A stretch of DNA of 25,339 bases from IMG/VR virus record IMGVR_UViG_3300037247_000349, positions 1-25,339 of that record. One strand, written 5' to 3'. Source of the DNA: a virus. This document shows positions 1-9,119 of this stretch, one piece after another; within the stretch, counting starts at the first letter, position 1; the number at the start of each line of letters is the position of its first letter. The position numbers were made by a program, and so were the translations under genes. The notes below the pieces were generated by a model. It saw only the letters and a list, made by a program, of their open reading frames with translations, did not search any database and was not told the DNA's origin.

Positions 1-2994
1 ATAATACTTTAATTTTCCGTCATCTGCGATATTTTCAATCACAGATAGGTATTTAGAATCATCTAATAATATGAACATATCTCCAACAGAATGATTACCT
101 GTATTTATATTTGAGCCTCTTTGACCTCTTAACAATCCTCCATTAGGTAATGTAAGTCCACCTAAATCATATACTCCAGTTTCTACCAAGGTAGCCGTAG
201 CAAATGCAATAAGTTCAGCACCACCCGTAGAATCAATAATTAAAGCATGGTTTGCTCCAGCAAATGTGAGCGCCCAGGTTGTAGATGTTAATGTCTTACC
301 ATTAGCTATTACAACCCTTGGTACATTCGTAAAATCTCTTACTCCATAATTAGGATGATCTGGTAAATCTGTTATTATAGAACCCCAAGTTGTTTCAGTT
401 GTAATGGTTGCCCACGAATTGAACGAAAACCCATCTAAACTAATAGATACCTCAGAACCAGTCCAAGTCCAACCATCAGATGATGCTCCAGCCGCAGCTA
501 TAAAACCGGGTTGGTCATGAAGATCATTTAATGATGGTGCATCAGCAGGTAAGAACTTAGTCTGTCCAACAAATGATATGATAGAATCTACGAAGTCATT
601 TATAGATGTTGATGTACGTGAGATCCCATAAACAGAATTATCTACTTCAACGCCTTTAGCTTTGATTAAATTATTAGCGCCCCAAGAATATTCAGTTATA
701 CGACTTAGATAACTCTTATTAGTCGTTGTAAGTGTAATAACATCCGTTGGGTCTAATGTTATATGTGCCCAAGTATTACTCCACTCTAAAGGACGCTCTG
801 CCCAGAAGATAGCAAGCCATTTAGCTGCTAATGTCAGAGCTTCATCAGCAGTCATCGCCACCGATATATCGATAGATTGTTCTTCAGTACTTGATACTAC
901 ATCAGTTTGACGTATATCATGTTCAGAATTTCTTTGATACTGTCTATCTTGATCGATAAAAATCACATTAAATCTGAGAGGCAATTCTTTTTCTGGAAGC
1001 CTGGTAGGTGTTATCTTCTGTATAGATTTATCATCAAGTTTTAGGCTCGCCCCTAAATCAATCTCTGGAATAGTTTTACTAGAGGCTCCCCCTCTATTGA
1101 TTCCTTTGAGTTTCCAATCAGTCATGGAGATATCAAATAGGAATCCTCTCTGTAATGCTTCAATAGCCCTACGAGCCGGAATTGGACGTTCTTGTCTAAA
1201 TCCATGAACAATCGCTGTTTGAGCAGTGTAATCGTATTCACTCGCAGCTAATCCTACTCTAGTAGAGTAGCGTTCCAGAATAGTCTTTAATGAAACACCA
1301 CCGCCAGAATATACAGGAAGATGAAGTCTACCATCTTTAAACCCCGCGTCGCCTTCAAACCATCCTTTATCATAATTAGATTCCCAGAATGTATCTGTAG
1401 CATCTACATCAACATCAGTATAATCAGTTCCATCTAATATGATTTCTGTATCATTCACCAGGTCGATGATATGGAAATCATTAGACGTGCTAGGTAATCC
1501 TATCTTACCGTTTTGTATCCAATTATTAAAAGCACTTGAACGTAAGTTTGATGATCCTCTCCAGGTGGTGGTGCTTTCTGTCCCAGTCTGCGTATTTATA
1601 TCCCAGATAAGTAACGGATCTGAACCAGTTACATTTGCTAGGACGATAGAATTTGTATCTTCCCAATACGTTAACTGTGTATAAGAAGCTCCTAAAGATG
1701 ACAAATCATTTGATTCTAGATTGGTGGCTACTACATTTGATAGATCAAGTCCAGTGATACTAGTACGTTTTAAAGTCGTCCCTGTTACTGACCACAAATC
1801 TCCATTAGCATCCCAGCAACATTCTCCGGTAGCTCCAGTCACATTTATTAGAGCAGTTAATGTTGTATTACCTAAACCTTCACCAGCATAATGAACTTGT
1901 ATGGCTGTACCATCACTAAAAGCTAACGCTACATAATTCGGGGTGGTAAATGAGTAGTTACACCTAACGCTAGATACATTAAGAGACGAAGTGTCATTAC
2001 CTGACTCAGCAATCATTGTTAAAGTTGTAGAGTTGATTTTAGTTAATCTTCTAACAACAGTATTTCTTCTAATCCAATAAAGGTTACCATATTTATCAAC
2101 GGCAGGATTAACAGTGAGAGAACCAGAATCGTATCTATTACTTAGTCCATCTGTTCTTCCTTCATAAACATCGCTACTATATGTAAGTATGGTACCTGAG
2201 AATTTATCTATCTTAACGAGTCCGGTTTCGGTTGATGCTGCGGCTTTTGCTAAAGGTGCATAGACATAATCTCTGAATGGATCGGGCGTCCAATTCTTAA
2301 CAGCATTTGTGAATACACTTGGGAAATCAAACAAATCTACATTGAAGATATCTGAAGAATTTTCGGTTAGGACGAACTCAAATGAACTAGGGATTCTATT
2401 TCCAAATTCTGATACGGGAAAATCAGGAAAAACGATATAAGATAAACCTCGGTTAGCATTAACTTCACCAACACCAAATAGATCCTCTAGATCAGAGTCA
2501 GCTACCTGAGTTTCGTTTCCAGGATACCAGGTATATTGAATGTTTAATTTTCGTGGAACCTCACTATTTCCAGTTCGGTCAATAATAAGTTCTTTGTCCG
2601 CAAATACTTGGAGTAATTGTTCCCATCCTGATGTAGAAGGTGCTCTAGCTATGCCAAAAGCTATTGTTTTTGTATAGGTAAAGGTAGTTTGTTTGGTACC
2701 TCCTAGAAAACCAATACCAAAAAGTCCTCCTGTCTTGGTGGTATCTGATTTCTCATCTAAAGGACCAGCAGCAATAGCGCGTCCTGTAAACCTCATTGTA
2801 CCGTGGCCTTCAGGGATGGGTTGTCCTAAAGCTGTACCACTGATAGCAGAATCTTCAAGTCGTGGACCTTCTATTGCTGACCCTCCGAAGAAGAGTCCAG
2901 CTAAAAAGGTACCAACAGCGAAACCAACTCCAAAGGTGATTCCAACTTGGGTACCTAAAAGTCCAACACCTAAACCTATACCTAATTGAATCAA
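1..2994 (-). CDS. Tail hub / tip attachment protein (Phage-tail_3, GTA g15-like), partial
   Basis: The frame is open from 2994 to the window edge (998 codons, no stop), so the C-terminus is missing. Residues 1-45 are a glycine-rich hydrophobic segment, then GPRL and a PIPEGHGTMRF block that matches the 'PIPxVYGxxR' motif of GTA-type hub proteins, then ADKELIID matching their 'ADGKLIYD' block. Residues about 530-990 look like the Phage-tail_3 domain, ending with a GGLLRGQRGS motif. Residues about 220-520 do not look like the GTA TIM-barrel domain; they read as beta-propeller-like blades with DKYGNLYW and DANGDLW motifs. The family forms the baseplate hub and carries host-recognition parts. The start is TTG at 2994 with AAGG eight bases upstream; the first in-frame ATG is about 70 codons further in. 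The preceding codon is the TAG stop of the NlpC/P60 gene in the same frame. Confidence 0.88.
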   Translation of the reverse strand, partial: MIQLGIGLGVGLLGTQVGITFGVGFAVGTFLAGLFFGGSAIEGPRLEDSAISGTALGQPIPEGHGTMRFTGRAIAAGPLDEKSDTTKTGGLFGIGFLGGTKQTTFTYTKTIAFGIARAPSTSGWEQLLQVFADKELIIDRTGNSEVPRKLNIQYTWYPGNETQVADSDLEDLFGVGEVNANRGLSYIVFPDFPVSEFGNRIPSSFEFVLTENSSDIFNVDLFDFPSVFTNAVKNWTPDPFRDYVYAPLAKAAASTETGLVKIDKFSGTILTYSSDVYEGRTDGLSNRYDSGSLTVNPAVDKYGNLYWIRRNTVVRRLTKINSTTLTMIAESGNDTSSLNVSSVRCNYSFTTPNYVALAFSDGTAIQVHYAGEGLGNTTLTALINVTGATGECCWDANGDLWSVTGTTLKRTSITGLDLSNVVATNLESNDLSSLGASYTQLTYWEDTNSIVLANVTGSDPLLIWDINTQTGTESTTTWRGSSNLRSSAFNNWIQNGKIGLPSTSNDFHIIDLVNDTEIILDGTDYTDVDVDATDTFWESNYDKGWFEGDAGFKDGRLHLPVYSGGGVSLKTILERYSTRVGLAASEYDYTAQTAIVHGFRQERPIPARRAIEALQRGFLFDISMTDWKLKGINRGGASSKTIPEIDLGASLKLDDKSIQKITPTRLPEKELPLRFNVIFIDQDRQYQRNSEHDIRQTDVVSSTEEQSIDISVAMTADEALTLAAKWLAIFWAERPLEWSNTWAHITLDPTDVITLTTTNKSYLSRITEYSWGANNLIKAKGVEVDNSVYGISRTSTSINDFVDSIISFVGQTKFLPADAPSLNDLHDQPGFIAAAGASSDGWTWTGSEVSISLDGFSFNSWATITTETTWGSIITDLPDHPNYGVRDFTNVPRVVIANGKTLTSTTWALTFAGANHALIIDSTGGAELIAFATATLVETGVYDLGGLTLPNGGLLRGQRGSNINTGNHSVGDMFILLDDSKYLSVIENIADDGKLKYY

Positions 2995-3474
2995 CTAAAG
3001 AACCTTAACTACAAATTGATTTAATCTGAAGATAGAATGTATTTTATCTATATCTAATCTTCTTTCGCTGCATTTCTTATTCGTAGGTACATGAATCAGA
3101 CTACGTGGTTCATATTTATCACCTACAATTCCTATATGGACCAATCCTCTATCTAAGAATCTTACAATATCTCCAATCAGTATAGCATCTGTTTTATTTC
3201 TTATGTGTGATGGTGGTATCCAGGTTAACTGTTTTTTCAAAGCTATTGTCATTAATTGGCTTGCTGGAGCTTTTGGATAGTTAAATTCATCAGTTAACTC
3301 AATTCCAGAATCTTGTGCCGCACAAATTAATAACCCGATACAATCAATACCAAATTTAGAACGGCCTTGATAATGGAAAGGTACTCCAATATATTCTCTA
3401 GCTGATTTTAGGAAATCTTCAGGTTTGGTTTTATGTTCTTGATGGAGAGAAGATTGCGTCATTGTTTGGAGCAT
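2995..3474 (-). CDS. Tail-tip NlpC/P60 peptidase (GTA g14-like)
   Basis: A 159-aa cysteine peptidase of the NlpC/P60 family, which cleaves peptidoglycan stem peptides; in tailed phages it sits in the tail tip and opens the cell wall during DNA entry. The catalytic set is visible: C45 in FGIDCIGLL, H113 in LVHIGIVGD and H128 in SLIHVP. Length is normal for the phage version. The start at 3474 has GAGG about eight bases upstream; M5 is an alternative. The gene overlaps the end of the DUF2163 gene by 44 bases and is followed in phase by the hub gene. The order DUF2460-DUF2163-NlpC/P60-hub is that of GTA-type tails and supports the call strongly. Confidence 0.93.
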   Translation of the reverse strand: MLQTMTQSSLHQEHKTKPEDFLKSAREYIGVPFHYQGRSKFGIDCIGLLICAAQDSGIELTDEFNYPKAPASQLMTIALKKQLTWIPPSHIRNKTDAILIGDIVRFLDRGLVHIGIVGDKYEPRSLIHVPTNKKCSERRLDIDKIHSIFRLNQFVVKVL

Positions 3475-4501
3475 ATGGTTCGCCTCTATAATTTAGGATA
3501 TTATCATATTGATCTCGACACATCTCAAATGTTCTATCACAACCAGCGGTAAGTCTAACACTATCACCATTACTCACAGCACGTCTCATAGGGAAGAGCA
3601 ATGTAACCGTACTCGTAGCAGTCACCCATAGCTTTATATCCATCTCGAACCCAGAATTAATACCACTCAAGAATTCTATGTGACCCACTGAAAAGATATT
3701 ATCAGGTATAGAAGCCACCAACCCAGTTATGGTAAATACTTGATCACTAGTGACTACATCGACGGTGCCTTCTTTAACGAAACCATCTTCTGTGGTCCAG
3801 ACTACCGTAGCATCAGCTGTTGTATTACCTATAGTCGTATCCCAAGTAGGTTCGCTACTATCGCTGGTTCCTGCGGTCGTTACTATATATCGTCTACCAT
3901 CTGGGGTAGTAGCCTTTACAAAATCGCCTAAAGCGTAAACTGTTGTAGCTAACCAATCATCAGGAGTGGCTACGAACTTGCATTCAGCTAATCCATCCCA
4001 ATCTCCGTGAGTTTTAACTCTACATCTCTGTGAATAGATATCACCTACTCTTTGCTGTAATAACTGATGAAGTCCCCTTAACTCAGATTGGAATTCAAGA
4101 TCACCATGAGTTACCTTACCTATCCATCCTTTAATTAATTTAATGGTTCCATCAGCTAAACCATCCCAATGCACTGCAAAAATATAGACAGTAGCACCAT
4201 CATATAACCCATCTCTTAAATCAGCTTCAGCAAAACTAGCAGAATCAAGAAAACCTCTAGCAGCGGTTCTATCAACATTTAGAGAGCTTTTAGTGGTAAT
4301 TGAATGACGGACAAAACCAGTTGATGCTCTATAAGTAAAATTACCCGCACCATCACCTATATCTATTACTAGATTTTCGTCATGTTCTGTAAACCCTAGA
4401 CTAGATAACCCAAATCTAGGTACAACCTTCCAACATAAAACAACCCTTGTTCTATCTAGTCCTAGGTGAGTTTGGAACCCAGCTGACGCTGTTTTAGTCA
4501 T
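3431..4501 (-). CDS. DUF2163 / BR0599-type tail hub protein (GTA g13-like)
   Basis: A 356-aa protein with the features of the DUF2163 family: an N-terminal 'LGLDRTRVVLCWKV...GFTEHD' pattern, a central beta-rich domain ending in a CRVKTHGDW block, and a C-terminus with GCDRTFEMCRDQY followed by NYRGEPYAPNND, matching the conserved GC(D/K)xxxxxCRxxFxNxxNFRG signature. In GTA-like tails this protein forms part of the tail-tip hub between the distal tail protein and the g15 hub. Residues about 181-240 form a small insertion with a WLATTVYALGDFV start and an EPTW...ATVVWT end, like the short aromatic carbohydrate-binding modules common in phage structural proteins. It starts at 4501, overlapping the stop of the DUF2460 gene by one base. 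Confidence 0.9.
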   Translation of the reverse strand: MTKTASAGFQTHLGLDRTRVVLCWKVVPRFGLSSLGFTEHDENLVIDIGDGAGNFTYRASTGFVRHSITTKSSLNVDRTAARGFLDSASFAEADLRDGLYDGATVYIFAVHWDGLADGTIKLIKGWIGKVTHGDLEFQSELRGLHQLLQQRVGDIYSQRCRVKTHGDWDGLAECKFVATPDDWLATTVYALGDFVKATTPDGRRYIVTTAGTSDSSEPTWDTTIGNTTADATVVWTTEDGFVKEGTVDVVTSDQVFTITGLVASIPDNIFSVGHIEFLSGINSGFEMDIKLWVTATSTVTLLFPMRRAVSNGDSVRLTAGCDRTFEMCRDQYDNILNYRGEPYAPNNDAIFSPSRT

Positions 4502-5184
4502 TAGGTAGTAATGAAGGTTTCTTGTAGAACAATTGAAGGTATTGACCTAGCATCGTAGTTCTCAATAGATTCTTCTAAACTACCATTCTCAAAGAACACG
4601 ACGCTGTAGAATTCACCACCCCAGGTAACAGCTTGTGCTGTGGTAGCTGCTGTAGTGAGGGTAATGATCCCTGATGTAGTTGACACCGACCAGGCCGCGG
4701 TTGATATCGTAGATCCCCCGATAGCTACCTTTATAGTGTTTACTTTGAGTTTGACGGTAGGCTGAAATCTATTAGCGGTTGAACCTATTGTATATCGCTT
4801 GCCAGTCTGGAATGTTAATGTCGCTCCATCTCCAAGGAAACCATTGGTAACAGTATTCTGAGCTGGTTGATCATCTTTGGTAATATTTGTCTCGTCTCCT
4901 GGCTTCATTAATCCATCTGTGGTATTCCAATCATTAGGATTCTTAGCTAGAAAAGTATCTGAATTCCCACCAACTGAATTGTAGTACTTCAGAATCTCGT
5001 AAGCATCTGTAGATCGTTGTACCGCATACCCAACATTCCACCGATGGAGCTTCTTAGACCACCTCTCATTTACCTTCCGTCGTCCACTACCTGTAAAAAC
5101 AGCCTGATTACCTGTAATCGGCCCAGATTGAGTCGCTCCTATCGCCCATCTATCAGGGAGTATGACATCATCAAAATGGGCCAT
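4501..5184 (-). CDS. DUF2460 distal tail protein (GTA g12-like)
   Basis: A 227-aa protein of the DUF2460 family, the distal tail component that caps the tail tube and starts the tip in GTA-like tails. Visible features are the N-terminal FDDVILPDRWAIGA block, GPITGNQAVFTGSGRRKVNERW, and the hydrophobic DAYEILKYYNSVGG stretch, all in the family order. The C-terminal half is beta-rich with an ITLTTAATTAQAVTWGGEF segment as usual for the family. The start codon overlaps the stop of the tape-measure gene (ATGA), indicating translational coupling. The position directly after the tape measure fits. Confidence 0.9.
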   Translation of the reverse strand: MAHFDDVILPDRWAIGATQSGPITGNQAVFTGSGRRKVNERWSKKLHRWNVGYAVQRSTDAYEILKYYNSVGGNSDTFLAKNPNDWNTTDGLMKPGDETNITKDDQPAQNTVTNGFLGDGATLTFQTGKRYTIGSTANRFQPTVKLKVNTIKVAIGGSTISTAAWSVSTTSGIITLTTAATTAQAVTWGGEFYSVVFFENGSLEESIENYDARSIPSIVLQETFITT

Positions 5185-8100
5185 CAGTTGTTCCTAGCAT
5201 CATCTAGTACCATTCTCTGGAAAATATTAGCAGCAATGTCTTCGCTCATCTCACCAAAAGCCGCCGCATCAACTCCTTCTGGAACATTGATGTTGATATC
5301 AAAGTTAACTCTACGTCCACTTAATCTATCATTTATCTCAGCTTGTTGTTCGGTCGTTAGAACCTGTTCACCTCTATGGGCAATGATTGGTACGGCGTCA
5401 GAACTAGAATTCAATCCTACGACACCACCATGAGCGAATTTAGGGAATCCTCCAGCAGCAATTGCCGCGGTAGTTCGTGAAGCTGCTCCAAAATTGCTAC
5501 CACCTCTAATTAAACCAGCGATTAAGTTAAGAGGTTTATCAACGCCTCCACCACTTGCGGTCCCTAGTAATTTTACAGCGGCGGCGGTTTCAATGCAGGC
5601 TGTACCCAAGATGCCAACCGCTGTTGTTGCCCCAGCCGAAGCACCTGCAAGTCCAACTTGTTCTGCTGTAAGAGTAGTGGTTACTGCTGATGCTGCTACA
5701 TCTGCTCCTGACTTTTGTATTATTCCTATTAAATTATCAGTGGTTGCCTTTGTTGCCGCGGCTATCTGTTCTTCATATCCTTTGGTTACACTATTGAGGG
5801 TTTTAAAGCTTTCGCTGACATCTTCGGCTTCAGGTAGAGCTAATTCAAACTTACCTTCAGAGATATTCTTAGCTGTTCCAGTAATAAGGTCAGCGACAGG
5901 ACCTCCGAAACCAGAGGTGTCTTTACCACCACTCTTTATGAAGTCTTTAAATGGATCTATGAATGTCGCCTGTAGGATTAACTTGACAAGTTCTTTTTCT
6001 AGAGCTGAGATTATGTCTAAGAAACTTTCAGCATTTAAGATAGCATCTTCAAATGCGGTAGCGAATGCGTCACTAATACCTTCCATAAACGTCTCTAATT
6101 TTTCAGCGGCTATAGTGGTTTCTATAAATGCTTTGGTTCGTAGTTCTTCTAGTTTCGCTTGAGGGCCAAGTAAATCAATTCCACGTTTAATTTGGCTCAG
6201 ATGAAGTTCATCAAGAGCTAAGATCATACGCTTTTGATCATCAGATTTATCTAGTATGCTGAGATTTAGTTGAGCTAATCTTAATTCTTCATCTAGGTTC
6301 TTTAAAACCTGGACATTTTCTAACTGAGCTCTTTCATGCTCTCGGAGTCTAATCGCTGCTTCTAATGATTTCTTACTTTTTTCATCTATATCAGACTTTC
6401 TCTTAGCTAGTTCTATTGCAACTGCATTAGCTATATTTGCTTCTATGAGAGCTTTACCTCCTTCAGTGGTTGCGTCTGTAAGTCTTCTTGTCGCGTCAGC
6501 GGCTCTTACAATTGAATCAACAAATAGACTTAATTTTACATCATCTATAGCTTTCTGTTGCTTCTTAAAGAAATCTATCATTAATTCACCGAAGGTTTCC
6601 CCCGCAGCTCCTGCCTTCCTATATGCAGCAGTTAATTCTCTTCTTATCTGGTCTCGTAAGTCTTCCCAAGTCTCAGCTAGTTTCTTGAAAGTCATATCAT
6701 CTATCTTCTTCTGAAGTATTCTTGCTTTGTCAACAGCAGTAGCTAGACCAGATGAAAAAGTTCCTTCACCAGCTTTTCCAAAAACTTCATTAGCTTTGTC
6801 TTGTAAAACACCAAGAGCAACTGTTTGTCCCTTTATCCTTTCTAGAAAAGCTCTAGCCGCTGTATCTGCAAAATCTAGTCCTTCTTTAGCTTTTTGAGCA
6901 GTTTCTTCAAGTTGTTCTCTAAGTATTTTAGCAGCATTTATGGTATTTTGGAGTACCTTATCAGCAGCATCTGCTTCCTTTTGTAACCCTATGAGAAATC
7001 TTTTACTTTTTTCAAAAGGATCTTTACCGGGGTCTTCATCAGGACCTACAGGTTCGATTCCCAGCTTTTCAAACGCGCTTTCGCCTTTTGCGATGGAATC
7101 TATAAGAGTTTTGATCTGATCGTTTAGAGCGCTAAGAGATTCACTTCTCTTTTTAATATCTTTTTCAAATCTTCTTAATTCAGCAGAATCAAAACCTTCT
7201 TTTTGTAATCTGTTGAATCTCGCTAGACGACTATTCATCGCCTCAATAGAATCTTCTATATCTTCAATAGGTTCTTTAGCCTTAGAAAAGGCTTCAAAAC
7301 TTAAAGCAGCTAATATACCAACCACCAGTCCAATTACACCAAATAAACCTCTAAAAGCTACTTTCAGACTTGTAACCGCAGCCGCAGCAAAAGTAGATCG
7401 TCGTCTTAATAAACTAAATTGAAAGTTTAGAGTTTTAAGAACACCCCCAATTCTTTTAACTCTGATGGAAAGTGCACCAAACGCTTTACCAACTAATAAT
7501 CCAATGATCGCTCCCGCGACTACATTAATATTTTTAAGCAGAAATGCGAAGGTTCCTACCAGAGAAGTCACAATAAGATTCATGGTACCACCAACAATAA
7601 TAGCACCTCCCATTGATTCACTCCATTGCTTAACGGTTTGAGCTATCTCAAATATAGCGGTTGTAAGAGAATTAACGACTCCTCCCCCTATAGAAGCTTC
7701 TTCTAAGAATCTGGTGAATGATTCTTGTAATGAATCAAAAGCACCAGCTAAGCCTAATGCGGCAGCTTTACCAGCTCCTCCTACTGTTTCGGTTATTTCA
7801 TCTAGAATGATTTTCATTGCTTGGCCGGTTTTACCAGACCGTTGGAAAGCTTTAATCATTCTTTCTTGTTGTAGAGTAAAACCAACACCTGCTCTAGCAA
7901 GAGATTCTAAGCTTTCGCCAGGTTCTAACAGGACTCTAGCGAGTCTGCGTGTAGAAGCGGTTAAATCTCCCATACCCGACGCTGATAAATCTTGTGCTGC
8001 ATCTAAAGCATGTTGGAAGTTTTCTCCAGCAAGTTCTGTTATTCCTAATAGAGTAACGATTGCATCTCTAGCTTGAGTAACACTTGTTAATGTCTCCTCA

Positions 8101-8936
8101 CCTAAGACTCTTGCCATCTCGTTAAATTGTTCGGCTGTGAATCCAGCTGCCATCCCTGAAGATCTTACTCTATTCTCAATTAAGAACATCTGCTTCTCAA
8201 ATTCAGCACCAGCTTTAATCGCTTTGAAGGTAACAGTACCAAAGGCGATAAAGCCACTGATTAGAGCAGCAATAGAGACGAGGGTTCTATTAGCAAGAGA
8301 GGTGATAGCAGTAATACGAGCAGCGACACCAGACAGAGGACCAAGAGCAATCTGGACTGATTTCGCTAGGTCAGTCATCTTATCCGCCATAAATCCAGTT
8401 TGTTTGGCAGCATTTCTAGCTGCATTACCAGATTTTTTGGCAGCGGTAGCGTTCTGATTTAGAGATTTTGTAGATTTTTTAGCTGCTTGTTCAGCTTTTT
8501 TAGTTTCGGTGGCTAACTTTTTTTCAGCAGCCGTAGCATTTTTAAGTGCTTCAGAGGCACGTGACAATTGTTTTTCTAATACACGAGTTGCTCTAGCTTT
8601 CTCTAAATCTGATAATGCAGCGTTTCGTTGGGCATCTGTATTCTTTCTTGTAGCTTCCTCCACCCTACGAATCATTAAATTTTGTTGTTGTAAGGATAAA
8701 GAAGATCTTTTAATGGTTCCTATTAAAGCATCTGCTTTTATTTGGTAAGAAGTAGTGGCTTTTTCTATTTTTATTGTTTCTTTTTCTAGCCCGGTAAGTG
8801 CTTTTCTACTTTTAGTAGCTAGAATGTCATAAGCGTCAGCTGATTTGTTTATGTTTGATATTAATTTTATGCCAGATGCAAGCGCTTTATCCACATCCAT
8901 GTCAAGTTTAATAGTAGCTTCAGCGATTGTGACCAT
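5184..8936 (-). CDS. Tail tape measure protein
   Basis: A 1250-aa protein that sets tail length and travels inside the tube. Residues about 40-180 are Ala/Lys/Glu-rich coiled coil; hydrophobic stretches lie near 193-240, 445-492 and 528-549, as usual for membrane-active tape-measure regions; a second long charged helical region follows. Residues about 940-1000 (AFATAFEDAILNAESFLDII, then ELVKLILQATFIDPFKDFI) match the lambda-type C-terminal tape-measure domain. Near 1162-1192 is a Gly-rich FAHGGVVG...PIIAHRGEQVL segment typical of tape-measure C-termini. The start at 8936 overlaps the stop of the second chaperone frame (TAATG). At the usual 1.5 angstrom per residue the protein would span a tail of about 190 nm. 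Confidence 0.95.
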   Translation of the reverse strand: MVTIAEATIKLDMDVDKALASGIKLISNINKSADAYDILATKSRKALTGLEKETIKIEKATTSYQIKADALIGTIKRSSLSLQQQNLMIRRVEEATRKNTDAQRNAALSDLEKARATRVLEKQLSRASEALKNATAAEKKLATETKKAEQAAKKSTKSLNQNATAAKKSGNAARNAAKQTGFMADKMTDLAKSVQIALGPLSGVAARITAITSLANRTLVSIAALISGFIAFGTVTFKAIKAGAEFEKQMFLIENRVRSSGMAAGFTAEQFNEMARVLGEETLTSVTQARDAIVTLLGITELAGENFQHALDAAQDLSASGMGDLTASTRRLARVLLEPGESLESLARAGVGFTLQQERMIKAFQRSGKTGQAMKIILDEITETVGGAGKAAALGLAGAFDSLQESFTRFLEEASIGGGVVNSLTTAIFEIAQTVKQWSESMGGAIIVGGTMNLIVTSLVGTFAFLLKNINVVAGAIIGLLVGKAFGALSIRVKRIGGVLKTLNFQFSLLRRRSTFAAAAVTSLKVAFRGLFGVIGLVVGILAALSFEAFSKAKEPIEDIEDSIEAMNSRLARFNRLQKEGFDSAELRRFEKDIKKRSESLSALNDQIKTLIDSIAKGESAFEKLGIEPVGPDEDPGKDPFEKSKRFLIGLQKEADAADKVLQNTINAAKILREQLEETAQKAKEGLDFADTAARAFLERIKGQTVALGVLQDKANEVFGKAGEGTFSSGLATAVDKARILQKKIDDMTFKKLAETWEDLRDQIRRELTAAYRKAGAAGETFGELMIDFFKKQQKAIDDVKLSLFVDSIVRAADATRRLTDATTEGGKALIEANIANAVAIELAKRKSDIDEKSKKSLEAAIRLREHERAQLENVQVLKNLDEELRLAQLNLSILDKSDDQKRMILALDELHLSQIKRGIDLLGPQAKLEELRTKAFIETTIAAEKLETFMEGISDAFATAFEDAILNAESFLDIISALEKELVKLILQATFIDPFKDFIKSGGKDTSGFGGPVADLITGTAKNISEGKFELALPEAEDVSESFKTLNSVTKGYEEQIAAATKATTDNLIGIIQKSGADVAASAVTTTLTAEQVGLAGASAGATTAVGILGTACIETAAAVKLLGTASGGGVDKPLNLIAGLIRGGSNFGAASRTTAAIAAGGFPKFAHGGVVGLNSSSDAVPIIAHRGEQVLTTEQQAEINDRLSGRRVNFDININVPEGVDAAAFGEMSEDIAANIFQRMVLDDARNN

Positions 8937-9115
8937 TATCTTCGAGTTCTTCTCGATTGTGCATGCGCTTTAGCTTTAGCTTCTCTTAGACTTTTCTCCT
9001 CTTCTTGTCTCTTTATCTGGAACCATGCTATCTGATCTGCGAAATCATCTGGTGTAAGTTGTTCAACCTCCCAGGAGAATTTGTGTAATTGATCACCGAT
9101 TGCATGGATAGCCAT
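8936..9115 (-). CDS. Second tail assembly chaperone frame (G-T-like), 59 aa
   Basis: A 59-aa reading frame in the -1 phase relative to the upstream chaperone. It contains VEQLTPDDFADQIAWFQIK followed by a charged tail ending SRRTRR, matching the short 'LTPxxFxxWxAYxxL' pattern of second chaperone (T-like) frames. In many long-tailed phages this domain is made only as a fusion after a programmed -1 shift and links the chaperone to the tape measure. Here the upstream gene ends GAA AAA AAC TAA, and a -1 slip leads without a stop into this frame. An internal start at 9115 is possible, but the G-rich Shine-Dalgarno-like run lies about 14 bases upstream, farther than usual. The stop overlaps the tape-measure start. 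Confidence 0.82.
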   Translation of the reverse strand: MAIHAIGDQLHKFSWEVEQLTPDDFADQIAWFQIKRQEEEKSLREAKAKAHAQSRRTRR

Positions 9116-9119
9116 TTTC

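Noticed and set aside
2693-2989. Plus-strand frame of 98 codons, Pro/Lys-rich
   Set aside because: It is the mirror of the Gly/Leu-rich N-terminus of the hub protein; no ribosome site and no plus-strand genes nearby.
2995-2997. TAG reassigned to an amino acid in this phage
   Set aside because: TAG, TAA and TGA all end plausible genes here (for example TAG of the 44-aa gene and NeuB), so standard code is the simpler reading.
5494-6162. Long plus-strand frame opposite the tape-measure gene
   Set aside because: Ala/Ser/Pro-rich shadow of the coiled-coil coding strand; the minus frame is continuous over 1250 codons with recognised tape-measure features.
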